Source: Imbricaverruca yamaguchii
Lineage: Eukaryota > Arthropoda > Thecostraca > Neoverrucidae
Assembly: GCA_034440575.1 (NCBI GenBank)
Contig: JAOTOL010001642.1
Coordinates: forward strand, 248,001-312,000
Length of the DNA stretch: 64,000 bases
Direction of reading: 5' to 3'
Under the pieces are notes generated by a model. It did not search any database. It saw only the letters and a list, made by a program, of their open reading frames with translations, and was not told the origin of the DNA. Numbering within the stretch: the first letter of the stretch is position 1; each line of letters starts with the position of its first letter. A program made the position numbers and the translations under genes. Below, one piece after another: positions 11,250 through 22,728 of this stretch.

Positions 11250-11800
11250 TTACCTTTTTCTACTGGGCTGGTCTGCCTGCGTGACGTTCCAGTGGTAGCC
11301 TGGCGCGCTGTTTCCTCGCTGAACACACTGAACCAGTCACCGCTCTGACTGAGGCTGCCGAGGCGGGACGCTGGATGTGCGGCGGCGTGGCGGTGGCCCC
11401 GGTGGCGGCCCGTCTGACTCAGGCTGGTGCGCTCCGATAACACACTATCGGCGGCGATAGCCGCGCCACAAAGCCCACTACACCTGTCCTTATCGGCTAT
11501 AGGTGCGTGGCGAGTGACGCCGCGGCGCAGCGCGACTCCCGGGGGAGGGCAGGCGCGTGAGAGAGGCTCTTCAGCTCGTTGCCGCCGGGGAGCGCAAACC
11601 CGGCGCAGGACAGCCGCGTGAAAAAGGCAAATGTCAGTGGCGACGCCGCTGGCAAAAGGAGACGTTCAGGGCAGGCATCGCTCGCAAGACGTAAAAGGAC
11701 TCGCTTTCTCGCGGTGAATCTCGTGCTAATGCCAATGGCTTGACCGTGGTGAGCATCTGGCATTGACGCCTCTGCACCTTGCGCCGGACCGCAGCTCAGT
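11250..11800. promoter_or_regulatory. CpG-rich patch with clustered GATA motifs
   Basis: This segment is visibly richer in CpG than its surroundings. Four GATA cores lie within about 60 bp: GATAA at 11436, TATC at 11446, GATAG at 11456 and TTATC at 11490. The first two form an inverted pair, GATAACACACTATC. It could be a promoter or enhancer of a gene whose exons were not recognised. No TATA box or start codon in good context was identified, so the call is tentative. Confidence 0.3.
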
Positions 11801-13375
11801 AATAAGGTTATATGATTACTCCGATGGTGGAAGGTATGGCGAACGCTCGGGCGCTGAACATTTCCCAATATCGCCGGTGTAAAATATGTGGGCCATGCTG
11901 GGGTACGAGGCATCTGCATCCTTCGCTTTCACACAAATAATCGTACGGTGTTTGTATTTCGGTCACGGTAAAGACGTATGCGATGGGATTTTTGCAGTTC
12001 CAACTTTAAAGAACCTGCTACACCTTAATGCACTAGTATTTAATGCACATTCTTCTCTTAACAAAGACACAAGAACGGGTGCTGATCAAGGTGTGATCAC
12101 AGGCACGCTCGTCCTGTTGCGTTACTCGACACCGTCGTTATTCCATGGTGAACGGTGGAGGGTGGGGAGGAGGTCCAGCAGTGGTGTGAACCGTAGCTTC
12201 GGTTGCAGCTAACTTTCAGTAGCTACAGCACTGAAACAACGACTTCCATGGTTTTAACGGAGCCATATTATTTCGATTCAGAATAGGAGAGCGGCTACGA
12301 GAGTGAGGGTGGAGCTACCTGCGAGCCATATTTTCTCATTCCCGCTTAGAGCTTTACCCGGATAGGCGAGGGGAGAGGATGCACTCTGAAGCCTGCCACA
12401 GTGGTGCTTTTTCTGCGCAGAGGGCCACCGCATCGCCATCGTGAGCGCCCTTCGGAGTGCTAAGGGCGTGGCGGTCCAAGGGGTACCCGGTCCGGGGGCA
12501 GATGTCTGCCCCCAGATATCTCTAGAACTATGCTAGCTAGCGACAAACGCAAAACGGCATTGGATAGCTGGTGACAAGCTCTATCGAAAGTATTTGTGCT
12601 ATTTTTCGTTTAGGTCAATATTCAGGTCACTGGGTCATCATAGGTCAAATTCGACCAGATCGAGTGAGACTCTTAGATATTAAAACATATCTCAGGACCT
12701 GTAACAGGTAGAAACAAACGGCGAACGCTATTCGACAGTCCTTGAAATGTGCTATCGACAGTATATGCCCAAGAAGGAATACTTCTTACTCTGAAACTAT
12801 AACCTCAAGTCAAGGTCATGAAGTAGCCTAGGGATGGCATGTAATGTATCAATAGACATGTCTTGCCTGTCATTAATAAACATCTGTCAATAGACATTTA
12901 GGTATAACAAGACATAGAGCGTGGCTACATTCTGCAGAACTTTACCACTGCTGATCGTATTAATCCGATGTGTTTTATATGTACACAAATATAATCATAC
13001 ATGATGTATACAAGTAATACATTAGTAATTCTTTCTTTACGGGTTCGGGAAGGTGGTCTTTCCTGGTGGTCACTCACCTATAAAGCAGTTACTTCGTCCA
13101 GCAAGCGCTAACGCGACATAAAAAGATCCCAACACCGTACAAGTAAAAGAGAGCCAACTCGTAATTCACACGAATTACATTCTGGTGTGCAACTCGGGTC
13201 GATAAGAGGCAGGTTGTAATTGAACTATGGGTAATCAGTTCTCGCAGGTTAATACACATTTTCATTAGCGACGTGACGATTTCGCGACGCGAACAATTAT
13301 CGGATTCCAAGCGAAAGAAAAAATGTTTTGTCGGAGGAAATTCTGGCCCAACAAAGATTCGGCAGCCAGTGGATT
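11801..13375. other. No gene; one strong hairpin at 12494-12513
   Basis: GGGGGCAGA-TG-TCTGCCCCC at 12494-12513 would form a 9-bp GC-rich stem. Text such as AGGTCA-rich stretches near 12600-12840 resembles the background of the TTAA-MITE families but has no clear ends. TTCGCGACGCGAA at 13281 recurs at 18209. Confidence 0.4.
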
Positions 13376-13379
13376 TTAA

Positions 13380-14222
13380 CCCGTTCCGTCTCGGCAGTCT
13401 TCAACCGCCCCCTCAGATTTTTCGCGGATAGCGGACGAGCAGCGCGCGGCAGCGCGTCCAAATTTGGCATACCTTTTCCCACATCAATTTGGCATGCTGA
13501 TTCAAATTTATTAGGTCAGGTCATCTAGGGTCAACGAGTTAGTCAAGGTCAAGTGAGGTCACCTCCAAAAAAGTTCAACCGGTCGTCATGCTTTAACGGA
13601 TACAGATATTTTAATGAAACTTTCGGCGTTTTCTTATCTTTACAGATGCAACAAAACGTACGAGTTGAATTTTCCTTTTTTTCGTTTTTGACTACATACA
13701 AATTTTGCGTATTTGTCATATTGCAGTTCAAATCCAGGATTCTGGCAGAAGTAAGCATTTTTATTAGGGCAAGTTGACTTACAACAACGTTTCTCGGTAT
13801 GCTCTACGCATTGGAAAAGGAAAATTAAAGAAAACTTGAAAACTCAAAATTTTGACATTTCAAAACAATATTGTTTTTTTTGTGGTGGGGGGGGAGGGGC
13901 AAGAGGAAATATAGCCCTGGTCGATGTCGCTGTCCTCTTCTCATTCCAAATACACTTTGGTTTTCATATATACCACAAAATGAACTCCCAGAGTAAAAAA
14001 ATAATGTAAATCGTGAAAAGTCGTGAACATCTAGCACACTGGTGACGTCACTTTTAGGGGAAATTTTTTTCGGGGTGGACCCGGACCCTACTAGTCGAGC
14101 TCTTTCCGATGACACCTCTTTCGTTTTCGTGCGATACTTAGTTTGGATTTTATAGGGTGTCTTCAACCGCCCCCCCCCCCCTGAAACGGAGTGTGAGGAT
14201 TTGACCGTAAAGACATCGCAGG
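13380..14222 (+). mobile_element. TTAA-flanked MITE, copy 1
   Basis: Flanked by TTAA at 13376-13379 and 14223-14226. The ends are CCCGTTCCGTCTC on the left and, in reverse complement, CCTGCGATGTC on the right. TTAA target plus CCC ends is the piggyBac signature. The 843-bp sequence is shared with copies at 33.9, 35.9 and 55.3 kb, including TTCAACCGCCCCCTCA, a GTTAGTCAAGGTCAAGTG segment, a poly-T/G tract and TGACGTCA (14043). It has no transposase; the 154-codon minus-strand ORF over it is non-functional. Confidence 0.85.
13546..13561 (+). promoter_or_regulatory. AGGTCA direct repeat (DR4) within MITE copy 1
   Basis: AGGTCAAGTGAGGTCA: two perfect nuclear-receptor half-sites spaced by 4 bp. 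The first is also part of TCAAGGTCA, the extended half-site preferred by FTZ-F1/ERR-type monomers. This is a motif match only. Confidence 0.4.
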
Positions 14223-14226
14223 TTAA

Positions 14227-14590
14227 CGCAATACATCCGGTGTCGTCCACCATATCTCGAACGCAAATTTTCAAAATTAGCACCCTCATGTCTCAGATTT
14301 TTATGCAAATTTGCATACAGGGTTATCTGAGGCCCTGAAACGATTACTGACCGTTTTAGCTCAATCGGAGAAGCGGCTCACGAATTATAGCCTGCGGCAC
14401 TTTTCCAAGTTCACACTAAAGTTCAAACTTCGAGAGCCCATATCTTAGTGTAATGTAAATATAAATTTTATAAACTATATATCGTTGAAATCGCAATGAG
14501 CTCGTCTTTGGATTCATTGATTTTTGTTTTTTGTTTAGAGGACTTATTTTTAAATATAACCCCGTGACCTCGGGTAAAGTGACCTGTGGT
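14227..14590 (+). repeat. Interspersed repeat, copy A
   Basis: Matches the reverse complement of about 17208-17555 across ACAGGGTTATCTGAGGC, CTCAATCGGAG, ATATCTTAG, TATATCGTTG and GACCTCGGGTAAAGTGACC-like segments. The two copies are clearly diverged. No ORF or terminal inverted repeat was found. Confidence 0.7.
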
Positions 14591-14749
14591 GACGCTTAGT
14601 ACAATGATATTGATACAATTATTTAAACAAAAGGAAAGCCTCATCATTTATCTCTCCGATGTTAAAATTAAAATAATGTATATTAGACGCCTAATATCAG
14701 TTTTTGTAACAATTAAAGAAATCAATCCGAGTTCTTGTTGGGGTGGTTC

Positions 14750-15043
14750 TATAAACCAGGGTCCTATTGCTAAGCAGAGCTTGTTACGTGAACCCTGGCC
14801 CCACCACCCGACCCATGAACTCCAGTTCAACGGCAGAATTTCTACCGAAAGTTTAACGTGCCGTCAATGCACCGACACGGCCGCCCGGTAGCTCGTCCCC
14901 AGCCTTATCGGACCAGCTGCCAACTGACCCTTCCAGCCGGGGGCTAGATGCGAGCGCGCGAAGCGACTCGAACCCTGCGTTGCCAGGACAGGGGAGACTA
15001 GAGTAGGCCAGTGCTCTAACCAACTGAGCTACCGGGGCGGCGA
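14750..15043 (-). mobile_element. tRNA-derived SINE
   Basis: On the minus strand, GCCCCGGTAGCTCAGTTGG (about 15040 downward) gives a perfect tRNA A box and GGGTTCGAGTCGC a B box. However, the anticodon stem and the 3' acceptor strand do not pair, so this is not a functional tRNA. The body continues with GGTGCATTGACGGCACGTTAAAC, a sequence type common in SINE bodies. The 3' end near 14750 is uncertain. Confidence 0.65.
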
Positions 15044-15044
15044 C

Positions 15045-15795
15045 AAGTTGGGTAAATTTGGTGACCTATGTGACAAAAGACGCCTAAATTGGCTGGCTAT
15101 TCAGTAAGCTTTGTCTCGTCGGTGCCTCTCAAGCGTACAATACCAAGTATGGTACCGATACATTTAACATATGTTGCTAAGTCACTTGCTTCTCATATCC
15201 AGCGCAGACATATTTTGACTAAGCATGGCTGATATAGCCAACAGCAAACATCCTTTAAAGATATTACGCATAAGGGATGAATGGCTGCCATTTTCCTAAG
15301 TTTGTGTCCGCTTCAGAAAGCTAGAAAATGTCCTGCATAAACGCAAGAGAGATCAAATATTGACGCTGTATTCTGGGTTAATAGTCTGGCCAAACAACGA
15401 GGAGATGCCGTTTTTGCAGATCATCAGATTGGTGACGTAATTCAATCAAACACAAACATCTCATTTCTTGCACAGTTCACTGAGCAGAACAATACTTTAC
15501 AAACATATTGAGACCTGTGAACTTATCACTCTTTGTACATGCTATGCAACCACCAAAAATGTACATTATTCATAGGAAAATGGCATTGAGATGTACTAGT
15601 TTATTTCGTGTATGATTATCATAAAAACCACAGGTAGAGACGCCCAATTACATCTGTAGTCCTAATACTTCTTCCTCCTCACACACGCACACACATATGT
15701 TGGCAAATAAGCAATTTTGTGATGAATTGCATAGTGCATGCGTATGCACCATTGCGTACGTACGGTCCAGAGGGATAGCGTTCTCTCATAGCACT
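15045..15795. other. No recognisable feature
   Basis: AT-rich sequence with a short CA-rich stretch near 15683-15697. No protein or RNA signal. Confidence 0.45.
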
Positions 15796-16098
15796 TCACT
15801 TCTTGCTCACTCTCACGACACGTCCCGGGTCACTGGAGGGTTCGTGCACCGCGATAGACATGAGGTCTAAGGGCGAGAGTCTATGGAACCGCTGTGTACC
15901 TTTCAATGTAACTGCTTTCGAGAATCGCTGTCGGAGATAAGACGCTGCTTCTTTTACTTCCTGAGAGCTGACAAAGACGAACGTGACAGAGCTGACATAC
16001 TTTACATACCTATACCACTCTATACCAAAGAGGTATAGAGGTTGATGTATCTTCACTCGAACATCTGACCACCAATTAATATTCAACGCAAACAACAA
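15796..16098 (-). CDS. Unassigned ORF, possible exon
   Basis: A 100-codon minus-strand ORF whose second half (SQEVKEAASYLRQRFSKAVT and onward) has a composition more like real protein than most ORFs here. It is followed upstream by a TA microsatellite and another protein-like ORF on the same strand. No domain, start context or splice site was convincingly identified. It may equally be a transposon remnant. Confidence 0.2.
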   Translation of the reverse strand: MLFALNINWWSDVRVKIHQPLYLFGIEWYRYVKYVSSVTFVFVSSQEVKEAASYLRQRFSKAVTLKGTQRFHRLSPLDLMSIAVHEPSSDPGRVVRVSKK

Positions 16099-16114
16099 AC
16101 AGGTAATTTATTAT

Positions 16115-16115
16115 C

Positions 16116-16156
<41 letters not shown>

Positions 16157-16465
16157 ATATAAGAAGCCACTTGTCCTCAACGGCGATACGCCTAGGATAG
16201 GTAGGGTCACGTCGGCGTCAAGATAGCTTGTTGCATAGTCGGTTTCATCCGAGGGTGCGTAGTTCTCGCCAGACACAGGACTTGACGCATTTCCGCTGGA
16301 AGTTTGGCTGCTGGAGTCACTTAACCGAACCGGCGATACCTCTTGCATTGGTGTTTTTTTAGGATCCTTAAACAACCTTCCAATGCAGTTCGTGCACATG
16401 AAAACGTCCTTCTGAATTCCACTGTCATTCACCAGTTCGACCAGTTGCTCAGATGGTGGACTCAT
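16115..16465 (-). CDS. Unassigned ORF, possible zinc-binding exon
   Basis: Minus-strand ORF with CTNC, then a Ser/Thr-rich low-complexity stretch (VRLSDSSSQTSSGNASS), ending in the translated TA microsatellite. The bulk before the microsatellite is protein-like. The preceding sequence reads AACTAAAG/GTATGAGT: CTAAAG could be a splice acceptor, or GTATGAGT a donor of an exon further upstream. Function unknown; a fragment of a transposon-encoded zinc-finger protein is possible. Confidence 0.22.
16120..16154. repeat. TA microsatellite
   Basis: About 16 TA dinucleotides. Confidence 0.9.
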
Positions 16466-16639
16466 ACCTTTAGTTATATGAGATTGATGGCACTCATACG
16501 GATGAGATTAGCACCGCCGTACCATTGCTCCGGCCTTGCGAAATACCGGGATAAGCCACACCGTTTCACTTTGCTAAGAAACAGACCTCTTTACCTCGTG
16601 CCTGGGGTTGACTGAGCACACGATTCCGATTTCACGCTC

Positions 16640-17207
16640 ACGGTTTTCTGAGGGGATCACTTATCTCACCGCTCCGCTCGTGTCAGCCCTGTCGGTTTAC
16701 GAGTCGTAACTAGACACCCCACCCCCCTAAACAGCGGGGATAAACGACAAGCCAGCGTAAACTGGGATCGAAGTTCACAGATAACGCCATCCCGTTTCGT
16801 ACCAATTGGGGTCTGCGTGGATATCGACTGCCGAACGTCAACTGTCCTCTGAAGCCCGTGCGTACTTACCGGTGTGCATCAGGTAATGTTGCACATCTGA
16901 CATTTAATCGTACCCCAGCTTGGTCTAAATGTGAGTTTATTGTTGGAAATAAGATTAAAAGGCTTAGCAAAATTTGCCAAACACATCCGTAGTACATTGC
17001 GATGTCGCACTTTCTCGAAGAACCGGAAAACAAAGCTTGCTAAACACCAAGCCTATCTAAGCGGCATTTTTCGCATAAGTCAGGCAATATTTGTTACAGA
17101 AACTGGTATTTGGTGCTTAATATACATGTTTTTTCATCAGAAAGATAAATGATGAGGCTTTCTTTCTGGATAAATAATTATATCAATATCATGGTACTAG
17201 AGGCACC
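16640..17207. other. No recognisable feature
   Basis: Mixed sequence; short ORFs only. Confidence 0.4.
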
Positions 17208-17555
17208 ATACGTCACGCTATCCGAGGGCACGGGGTCATATTCTCAAAATTTGCACAAATAAAAACTGACTTCAGAAACCGAAAAATGAGCTCATTGCGA
17301 TTCCAACGATATAACATTTTCATAATACATCTCTACATTTATCTCTCGAGCTAAGATATTGGCACTGAATGTTTGACCTTCAGTGCGAACTAAGAAAAAC
17401 GCCGTAGGCAATAACTCGTGAACCACTGCTCCGATTGAGCCAAAAATCTCAGAAATCGTTTCAGAGCCTCAGATAACCCTGTATTCCAATTTTCATCATA
17501 ATCTATGACAGGAGGGTGTTAGGCCATGCTCGAGCTATGGTAGACGGCACCACCC
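17208..17555 (-). repeat. Interspersed repeat, copy B
   Basis: Reverse-complement partner of the repeat at 14227-14590 (shared TCAGATAACCCTGT, CTCCGATTGAG, CGATATA and GAGCTCATT segments). The pair forms a 3-kb-spaced inverted repeat. Confidence 0.7.
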
Positions 17556-17559
17556 ACAG

Positions 17560-18690
17560 AAGCATACCATTATGGCGGAAACTTTACAGCGGATAGGTTT
17601 GTACTCAAAATAGTGCTTCCATTCAGACAAAATATGTTGCCACAGCAGCTGTGCGTCTTTGAATAATCAAAAATGAAGAACGTATGTCATATTGAATGCT
17701 CCACACTCGTCCAGTACACCCTACAATTACCTACCTTAATTGAATATAATCGTTAATCCCACCAAAAAAGTTTTCAAGAAAAAGTTTCAAAAGTTGTACA
17801 AAATATGCGACAGACTCTTTCCGCCGGTATTTTTGGATATTTTCATCTCAATAATTACCATGTCAAAATGCTGTTTCCGAGAGGCAAACTCCGAATCACC
17901 GGCTTTGATTACATGCTTATGGTGTTATAATGGGGATCGCAGCCACTCAGAAGGTCAGAATATACCGTCAAATGACCAAACTTTACCGACTCCGCAAAAA
18001 TACCAATGTTGAGAATAATACAAAAAAGTCCTCAAAATTGTGAGAATTCCTAAGTGGCCCACGACCCCTGATTCCATATTCACAAGGAAAAATGTCGGTC
18101 AGCGATTTTCCGAATGCAACTCCGAACCACTTCGGGCCAAAACGCCAAGTCAACTCCGAATCGCCCACTTAGGCTTCTTTAACTTCCTATCAGTGACACC
18201 GTGACGGCTTCGCGACGCGAAGCGTTCACTTTCGCGCCACAGACGCTGCGCTTTCTGTGGCGGCATATTCCGGCATGTTCCGGGCTGAAAATGCAAATAT
18301 TGCGCAAGAATCATGATGTAATAAACATTTTTAGGTAGCCATGAAATCTGATACAACCAGGTCTGAGCATGGTGATCGAGCTCTGCATCCGGCACTGCGC
18401 CGCCTATCAGCTTCCTACGGGACGACAGCCGGCCCTCGAAGTCTGGGATGCTAATGATGCGCGCACACAACACATGCGTATTCAATGACACATCCTTGTT
18501 AGGCGTCATGAACGGACATAATACCGGTGGCGTCTCTGGTGGTGGGTTTGTGAAGGAACACCACCAGGGTGGACTGGCTCTGATTAATGCTGCATTCTAG
18601 TTTCTAGAGAAGGTACAGGTGATATCCAATGGTCAAATTTGAACAACATTGAAACAAGCTCTCTTATGATGTGTAGTTCATTTTATTATC
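17560..18690. other. No confident gene
   Basis: Contains a 119-codon minus-strand ORF (18150-18509) with no recognised domain and the palindrome GCTTCGCG-A-CGCGAAGC at 18207-18223. Its core TTCGCGACGCGAA is also present at 13281. Confidence 0.35.
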
Positions 18691-19450
18691 AAATCATTTT
18701 ACCCTGTCACTTTGCCCTTAATGTGAAATGGAAGCAATTGGCCACTCATCCACTCATCAACATCTTGTGATAAAAACGCATCATACATCTTCTGTGTGAT
18801 GTGCTAACAATTTCAAATGTTCTTAACTAAACGAAAATTGAACGTGCTACATTTTGATATCTTGAATAACTTCCACGGAAGTTTAACCCTGTCACCTTTG
18901 CACTCAGTTCCATAATTTGTGTTCTAAGTTACCACATTTGTGTTACTACATTTGTTACCTGTGCATTCCTTTAGGTTGTATGTAGGATGTTCTACATTAC
19001 CGAATTAATAGCAAATTGGTCTCAATTAAACCGGCACAAAATGAGCTGTCTTCTAATGCCATACTTGATTCACTTTATAGATATCTAACATTGCCATTTT
19101 TGCACTCAATTCCAGGATTTGTGTCTAGAGTTATCACATTATTTTCCTTTAAACTGTATAGCAGATGTTCTACATTAGCGAATTCATTTCCAATGGTTTT
19201 AAATAAACGGACATAAAGTCAACTACCTTCTGGTGCCATCCTCCCCTACTTTTATGCCCACGTAACCCTGCCATTTTTGCACTCAATACCAGCATTTTTG
19301 TCTTGAATTATCACATTGCCTTCCATATACTTCGTATATCAGATGTACTGCATTAACGAATTAATTTCCAATGGTCTCTAAGAAACCGGAATAATGTTAG
19401 TTGCCTTCTGATGCCACACTCGACTACTTTTATGGATATCCAAACCTCTC
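18691..19450. repeat. Diverged ~180-200-bp satellite
   Basis: The phrase TTTGCACTCARTNCC appears near 18898, 19100 and 19277, each followed by TTGTGT/TTTGTC, a RATGTNCTRCATTANCGAAT box and a TTCTRATGCCAYAC box in the same order. This indicates three to four units with ~177-202-bp spacing. The leftmost unit is the most decayed. Confidence 0.7.
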
Positions 19451-20385
19451 AAATTTTACCTTTTGACATGAAACCTTCCGGCAATATTGAGGTTCTGCCA
19501 TGGCTCGATACACGTCAAGCGCCGACGGTTGCTGCCTAGTGGAACCGTAGGCTACCGAGCGGTGGCACAACACAAAAGTAAAGTTCCACCCTTCAACAAT
19601 ACTAAGGAGCATCGGCTCTGCAACGCCAAACGTAGAAAAAATTCATGATTGCAGATGCATTCTTTCCATTCAACGCCCATAAGCGCAATATTCTTAAGCA
19701 ATATCGAGAAAGCATGTCGGCCTGGACTGCAATAGTGGCGGAACTCATGCCAGGTACATCGCCTAGGGTTTCAAATCTGAAAATCTGCCTGAAACTTTGG
19801 CGTTGGGGCCATTAGCATTCAGGGAATGGTTTGCGCCCCACCATATTATGAATGGCGGCGGGCGGTCAGGGACGGGCCGGGGGCCGCCGGCGTCGTCGCC
19901 AACGACTGACTGTCTATGGCGGAAATATATCGAAAAGGAAATACGCAAATTAACAATATGCGCAATATATCACTGTAAGTGGCAATGAAATTGACGTCTA
20001 AAGGCAAACTACCTTTCATAAATGCACTTTGCAGCATATTTCATGGAGAAAGAATCTCATAAATTGTAGCTATATTCTTCGCGCACACTCATGAGCATCC
20101 GGGGCCGCTTGTCGCAGGCGCATGTTTTAGAGTTCTTGAATGGCATCAGGAACCTATCTGTTTTCTTTCTTTTTTGGAGATCCCCTAATGTCCGCATTAA
20201 CATTGCGTCTGACGCCTAACGTGTCATTATAGTGAGAAATGGTGTTATATATACATCAACGTTAAATCTCATGACATTTATTCAATATCCGTTGCCATAA
20301 TACCTAGACCGTGCTGTTACCTAGCGATAGCTATCTGAAATGATGCTTCTAGAAAATTATGGAGTTCTTGAATCTGTGGAGGATG
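19451..20385. other. No recognisable feature
   Basis: Includes a short GC-rich stretch near 19855-19900 (GGCGGCGGGCGG, CGGGCCGGGGGCC). No coding signal. Confidence 0.4.
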
Positions 20386-20585
20386 TGAGCTGTGGAGGCT
20401 ATGAGCGCTGTGGAGTTATGGAGGTTACAAGCTGTGGAGGTTATGAGCGCTTCGGACTTGCGGATGTTATCAGCTGTGGATGTTATGAGCGTTGCGGACT
20501 TGTGGAGGTTGTGAGCTGTGGAGGTTATGAGTGGTTGGTGTGTGTTGAATTTGTCGAGGTTATGAGCTGTGGTGATTATGATACA
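20386..20585. repeat. 42-bp minisatellite
   Basis: AGCTGTGGAGG-type unit starts at 20388, 20430, 20472, 20514 and 20565; the period is 42 bp with one longer unit. It is a multiple of 3, so a repetitive SCGGYER-like reading frame is open by periodicity alone. Confidence 0.85.
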
Positions 20586-20589
20586 TCTC

Positions 20590-21400
20590 CTTTGACTCCA
20601 ACAGCGGTCGACCAACACCTAGCGGTACAATACTGAACAGCAGAAATGTGCACTTCTCGAAATGCATGGGGCCTAAAGTGACATTTGCAGGAGATGTTTC
20701 AGTGTACACCCTTTGCAGGGTGTTCGTTTATGCAGCAGTGGCCCCAGAGTGCAGATCTACGCCAGCATGTGTTATGCAGTGTGCAGAAGTAAAAAGTCAT
20801 CGTTCTGCCGCTTACTCCGGTGACATAAAGAGACCCAGAGGAGACACAAAAGCCAGTGCTGGCACTGTTAATATACCTACCTATACACCTACTCTCATTC
20901 TCTCGCCTCACTCAGAAAACACTGATAAAGGTGATAAAAATGAGCAAAACAAATAATAAAAAACTTGTGCACCTTGTCATTTTTGTCGCCTGAATGTTTG
21001 GGGAAACTAGGACAAGGATCTTGGCGTACGTTACGCTTACCGTCCAAACCGACGCGCCATTGCGTTAGCATGCGGCGTCTCCCGAACTGCCGGTGTCTCA
21101 CCGGTGACAAAATTGAGACACTCAGGAATGTTGTCGAATTTTGGTCGTGAGCGTGGAAAATGTGCTGCTGGCCCAAATTTGGTAGCGCCGGCGGAGATGG
21201 AAGCTTTCTTCTGAGCCACTGAGAATCGAGCGCATTGGGTGCTTCAGTTTTGCTTCGAAGGAAGCGTTCTGTTTGGTCTCGTCTGTCTCGTAACAGATGC
21301 CTGTCAACTTCCTGCAACAGGTACCTACCTAGGTGGTAGTAGGTGATTAAACTATCTGTACAGGAGCCGATTTTTGCAGAGATACAATCCTGATAAAAAA
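20590..21400. other. No recognisable feature
   Basis: Overlapping ORFs on both strands from about 20895 to 21317, none with a domain. Confidence 0.4.
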
Positions 21401-21407
21401 ACTAGGC

Positions 21408-21698
21408 ATGCCAAATATGCCTGGATCTACTGGCGTGGGCTCAGATCCAGATGAGCCTTCACAAGAAAGCATGGGGATAGAAAAGCCAGCAAAGAGAGCA
21501 AGGCCTTCAACTTCAAACTGGCCCTCAAAGCAGATTGTGCAGTGTCGTGAAAAATCCAAGGATGGTGGTGTGTGTAAATTCAGTGGTGAAAGAAGAAACC
21601 TGAAGCGGCACTGTGTATCAAAGCATCCATGGGCTAAAGAGCCATATAAAATCCACAATGATTCGTTCGGTGTTGGAGGAAGGTGGAGACAGGCATAG
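21408..21698 (+). CDS. Unassigned ORF with zinc-finger-like Cys/His spacing
   Basis: A 96-codon ORF. It starts MPNMPGSTGVGSDPDE, has a basic stretch (KPAKRARP) and then C-x8-C-x12-H-x4-H in the segment running from QCREKSKDGG to CVSKHPW. That arrangement could be a C2H2- or BED-like finger. A GTGAGT donor-like sequence lies at 21707, but in a different frame. It could be an exon or transposon debris; neighbours give no help. Confidence 0.25.
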   Translation: MPNMPGSTGVGSDPDEPSQESMGIEKPAKRARPSTSNWPSKQIVQCREKSKDGGVCKFSGERRNLKRHCVSKHPWAKEPYKIHNDSFGVGGRWRQA

Positions 21699-21699
21699 A

Positions 21700-22728
21700 A
21701 AATTGGAGGTGAGTCTGGTAAATAAGGTTAAAGGATTTGTACCTTCAGTTCAGTTATACAAATGTGCTAGTACTGGATCTACCAGGCCAAATTCTGGTAG
21801 GAAATTTCCCTGAGCTCTCACCAAGTTGGTAGGTAGAGCCATTGTATTTATCGGCTTGTATGACCTTTACACAAAAAAAAACGGTTTCTTCATCAAGAAA
21901 ACCTTTTCTGCATTGATTTATTTTGCAATAATGAAACAATTTCTCGAACAAACCTAAAAACAATAATTAGATGATGTTCGAAGGAATATCTAAAAAATAT
22001 AATATCAAGATCTTCAGATCAAGGTTTCAGAAGCCTCACTGATGTGTGTTTTGTGTGTCATTGCCAAATTCTGAGAGCTATGGAGCTGGAACTTTCTAGA
22101 TGTCCCTGAATATCCATTATACACATTTTGAGACCATTTTGAAAATTTTGGTTGTACCGAAGAAGTGTCCAGACAGTCATTTTGGGGGTCATGTTGGTGC
22201 ATTTCTCCCTTATTCATCCCCCTGCAATGCCTATGATTTTTGGGTATGAACAACAGCCTAATGTATGGGAAAGGTCATTCTGAATTTTCCCCATCAAAAC
22301 CTGCCCATAAACAAGAGAGCAGTGGATATGAAATAACTCAAAATTTTGATACATTTTCCTCCCCCGCCACATGGACAATTTCAATTTTTACATTTTCTGG
22401 CTTCAAAATGTAGATTATGCTGAGACAAATCAAATACCGTTTTCCCCATCCAAATCAGTCGGTAACATTGTTAGAGCAGGGGGTGCTGAAGCCCCCCTAC
22501 CAGAAACAGTCTCGTAGAGCCCACCAGAAATAGGGCGAAGTAATTTGCTTACATAGATACCATTCCTGGCCACATCATCGAGGAATCTCATGCATGCCAA
22601 CTTATTATTATTATAATTATACATCATCAGGTTACTCCACACTACCCACATGCACCATTTCTGATGTGTGACTATTCCCTAACCTTCGTCATACTTCCAA
22701 GTTAATATATTAGGTACCATATAGGGCC
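21700..22728. other. No recognisable feature
   Basis: AT-rich sequence without motif; ORFs are short and on both strands. Confidence 0.4.

Noticed and set aside
13825..14289. 154-codon ORF
   Set aside because: Lies almost wholly in the non-coding TTAA MITE and is broken in the other copies.
14960..15040. Functional tRNA gene on the minus strand
   Set aside because: A and B boxes are good but the anticodon stem and acceptor 3' strand do not pair; treated as SINE.
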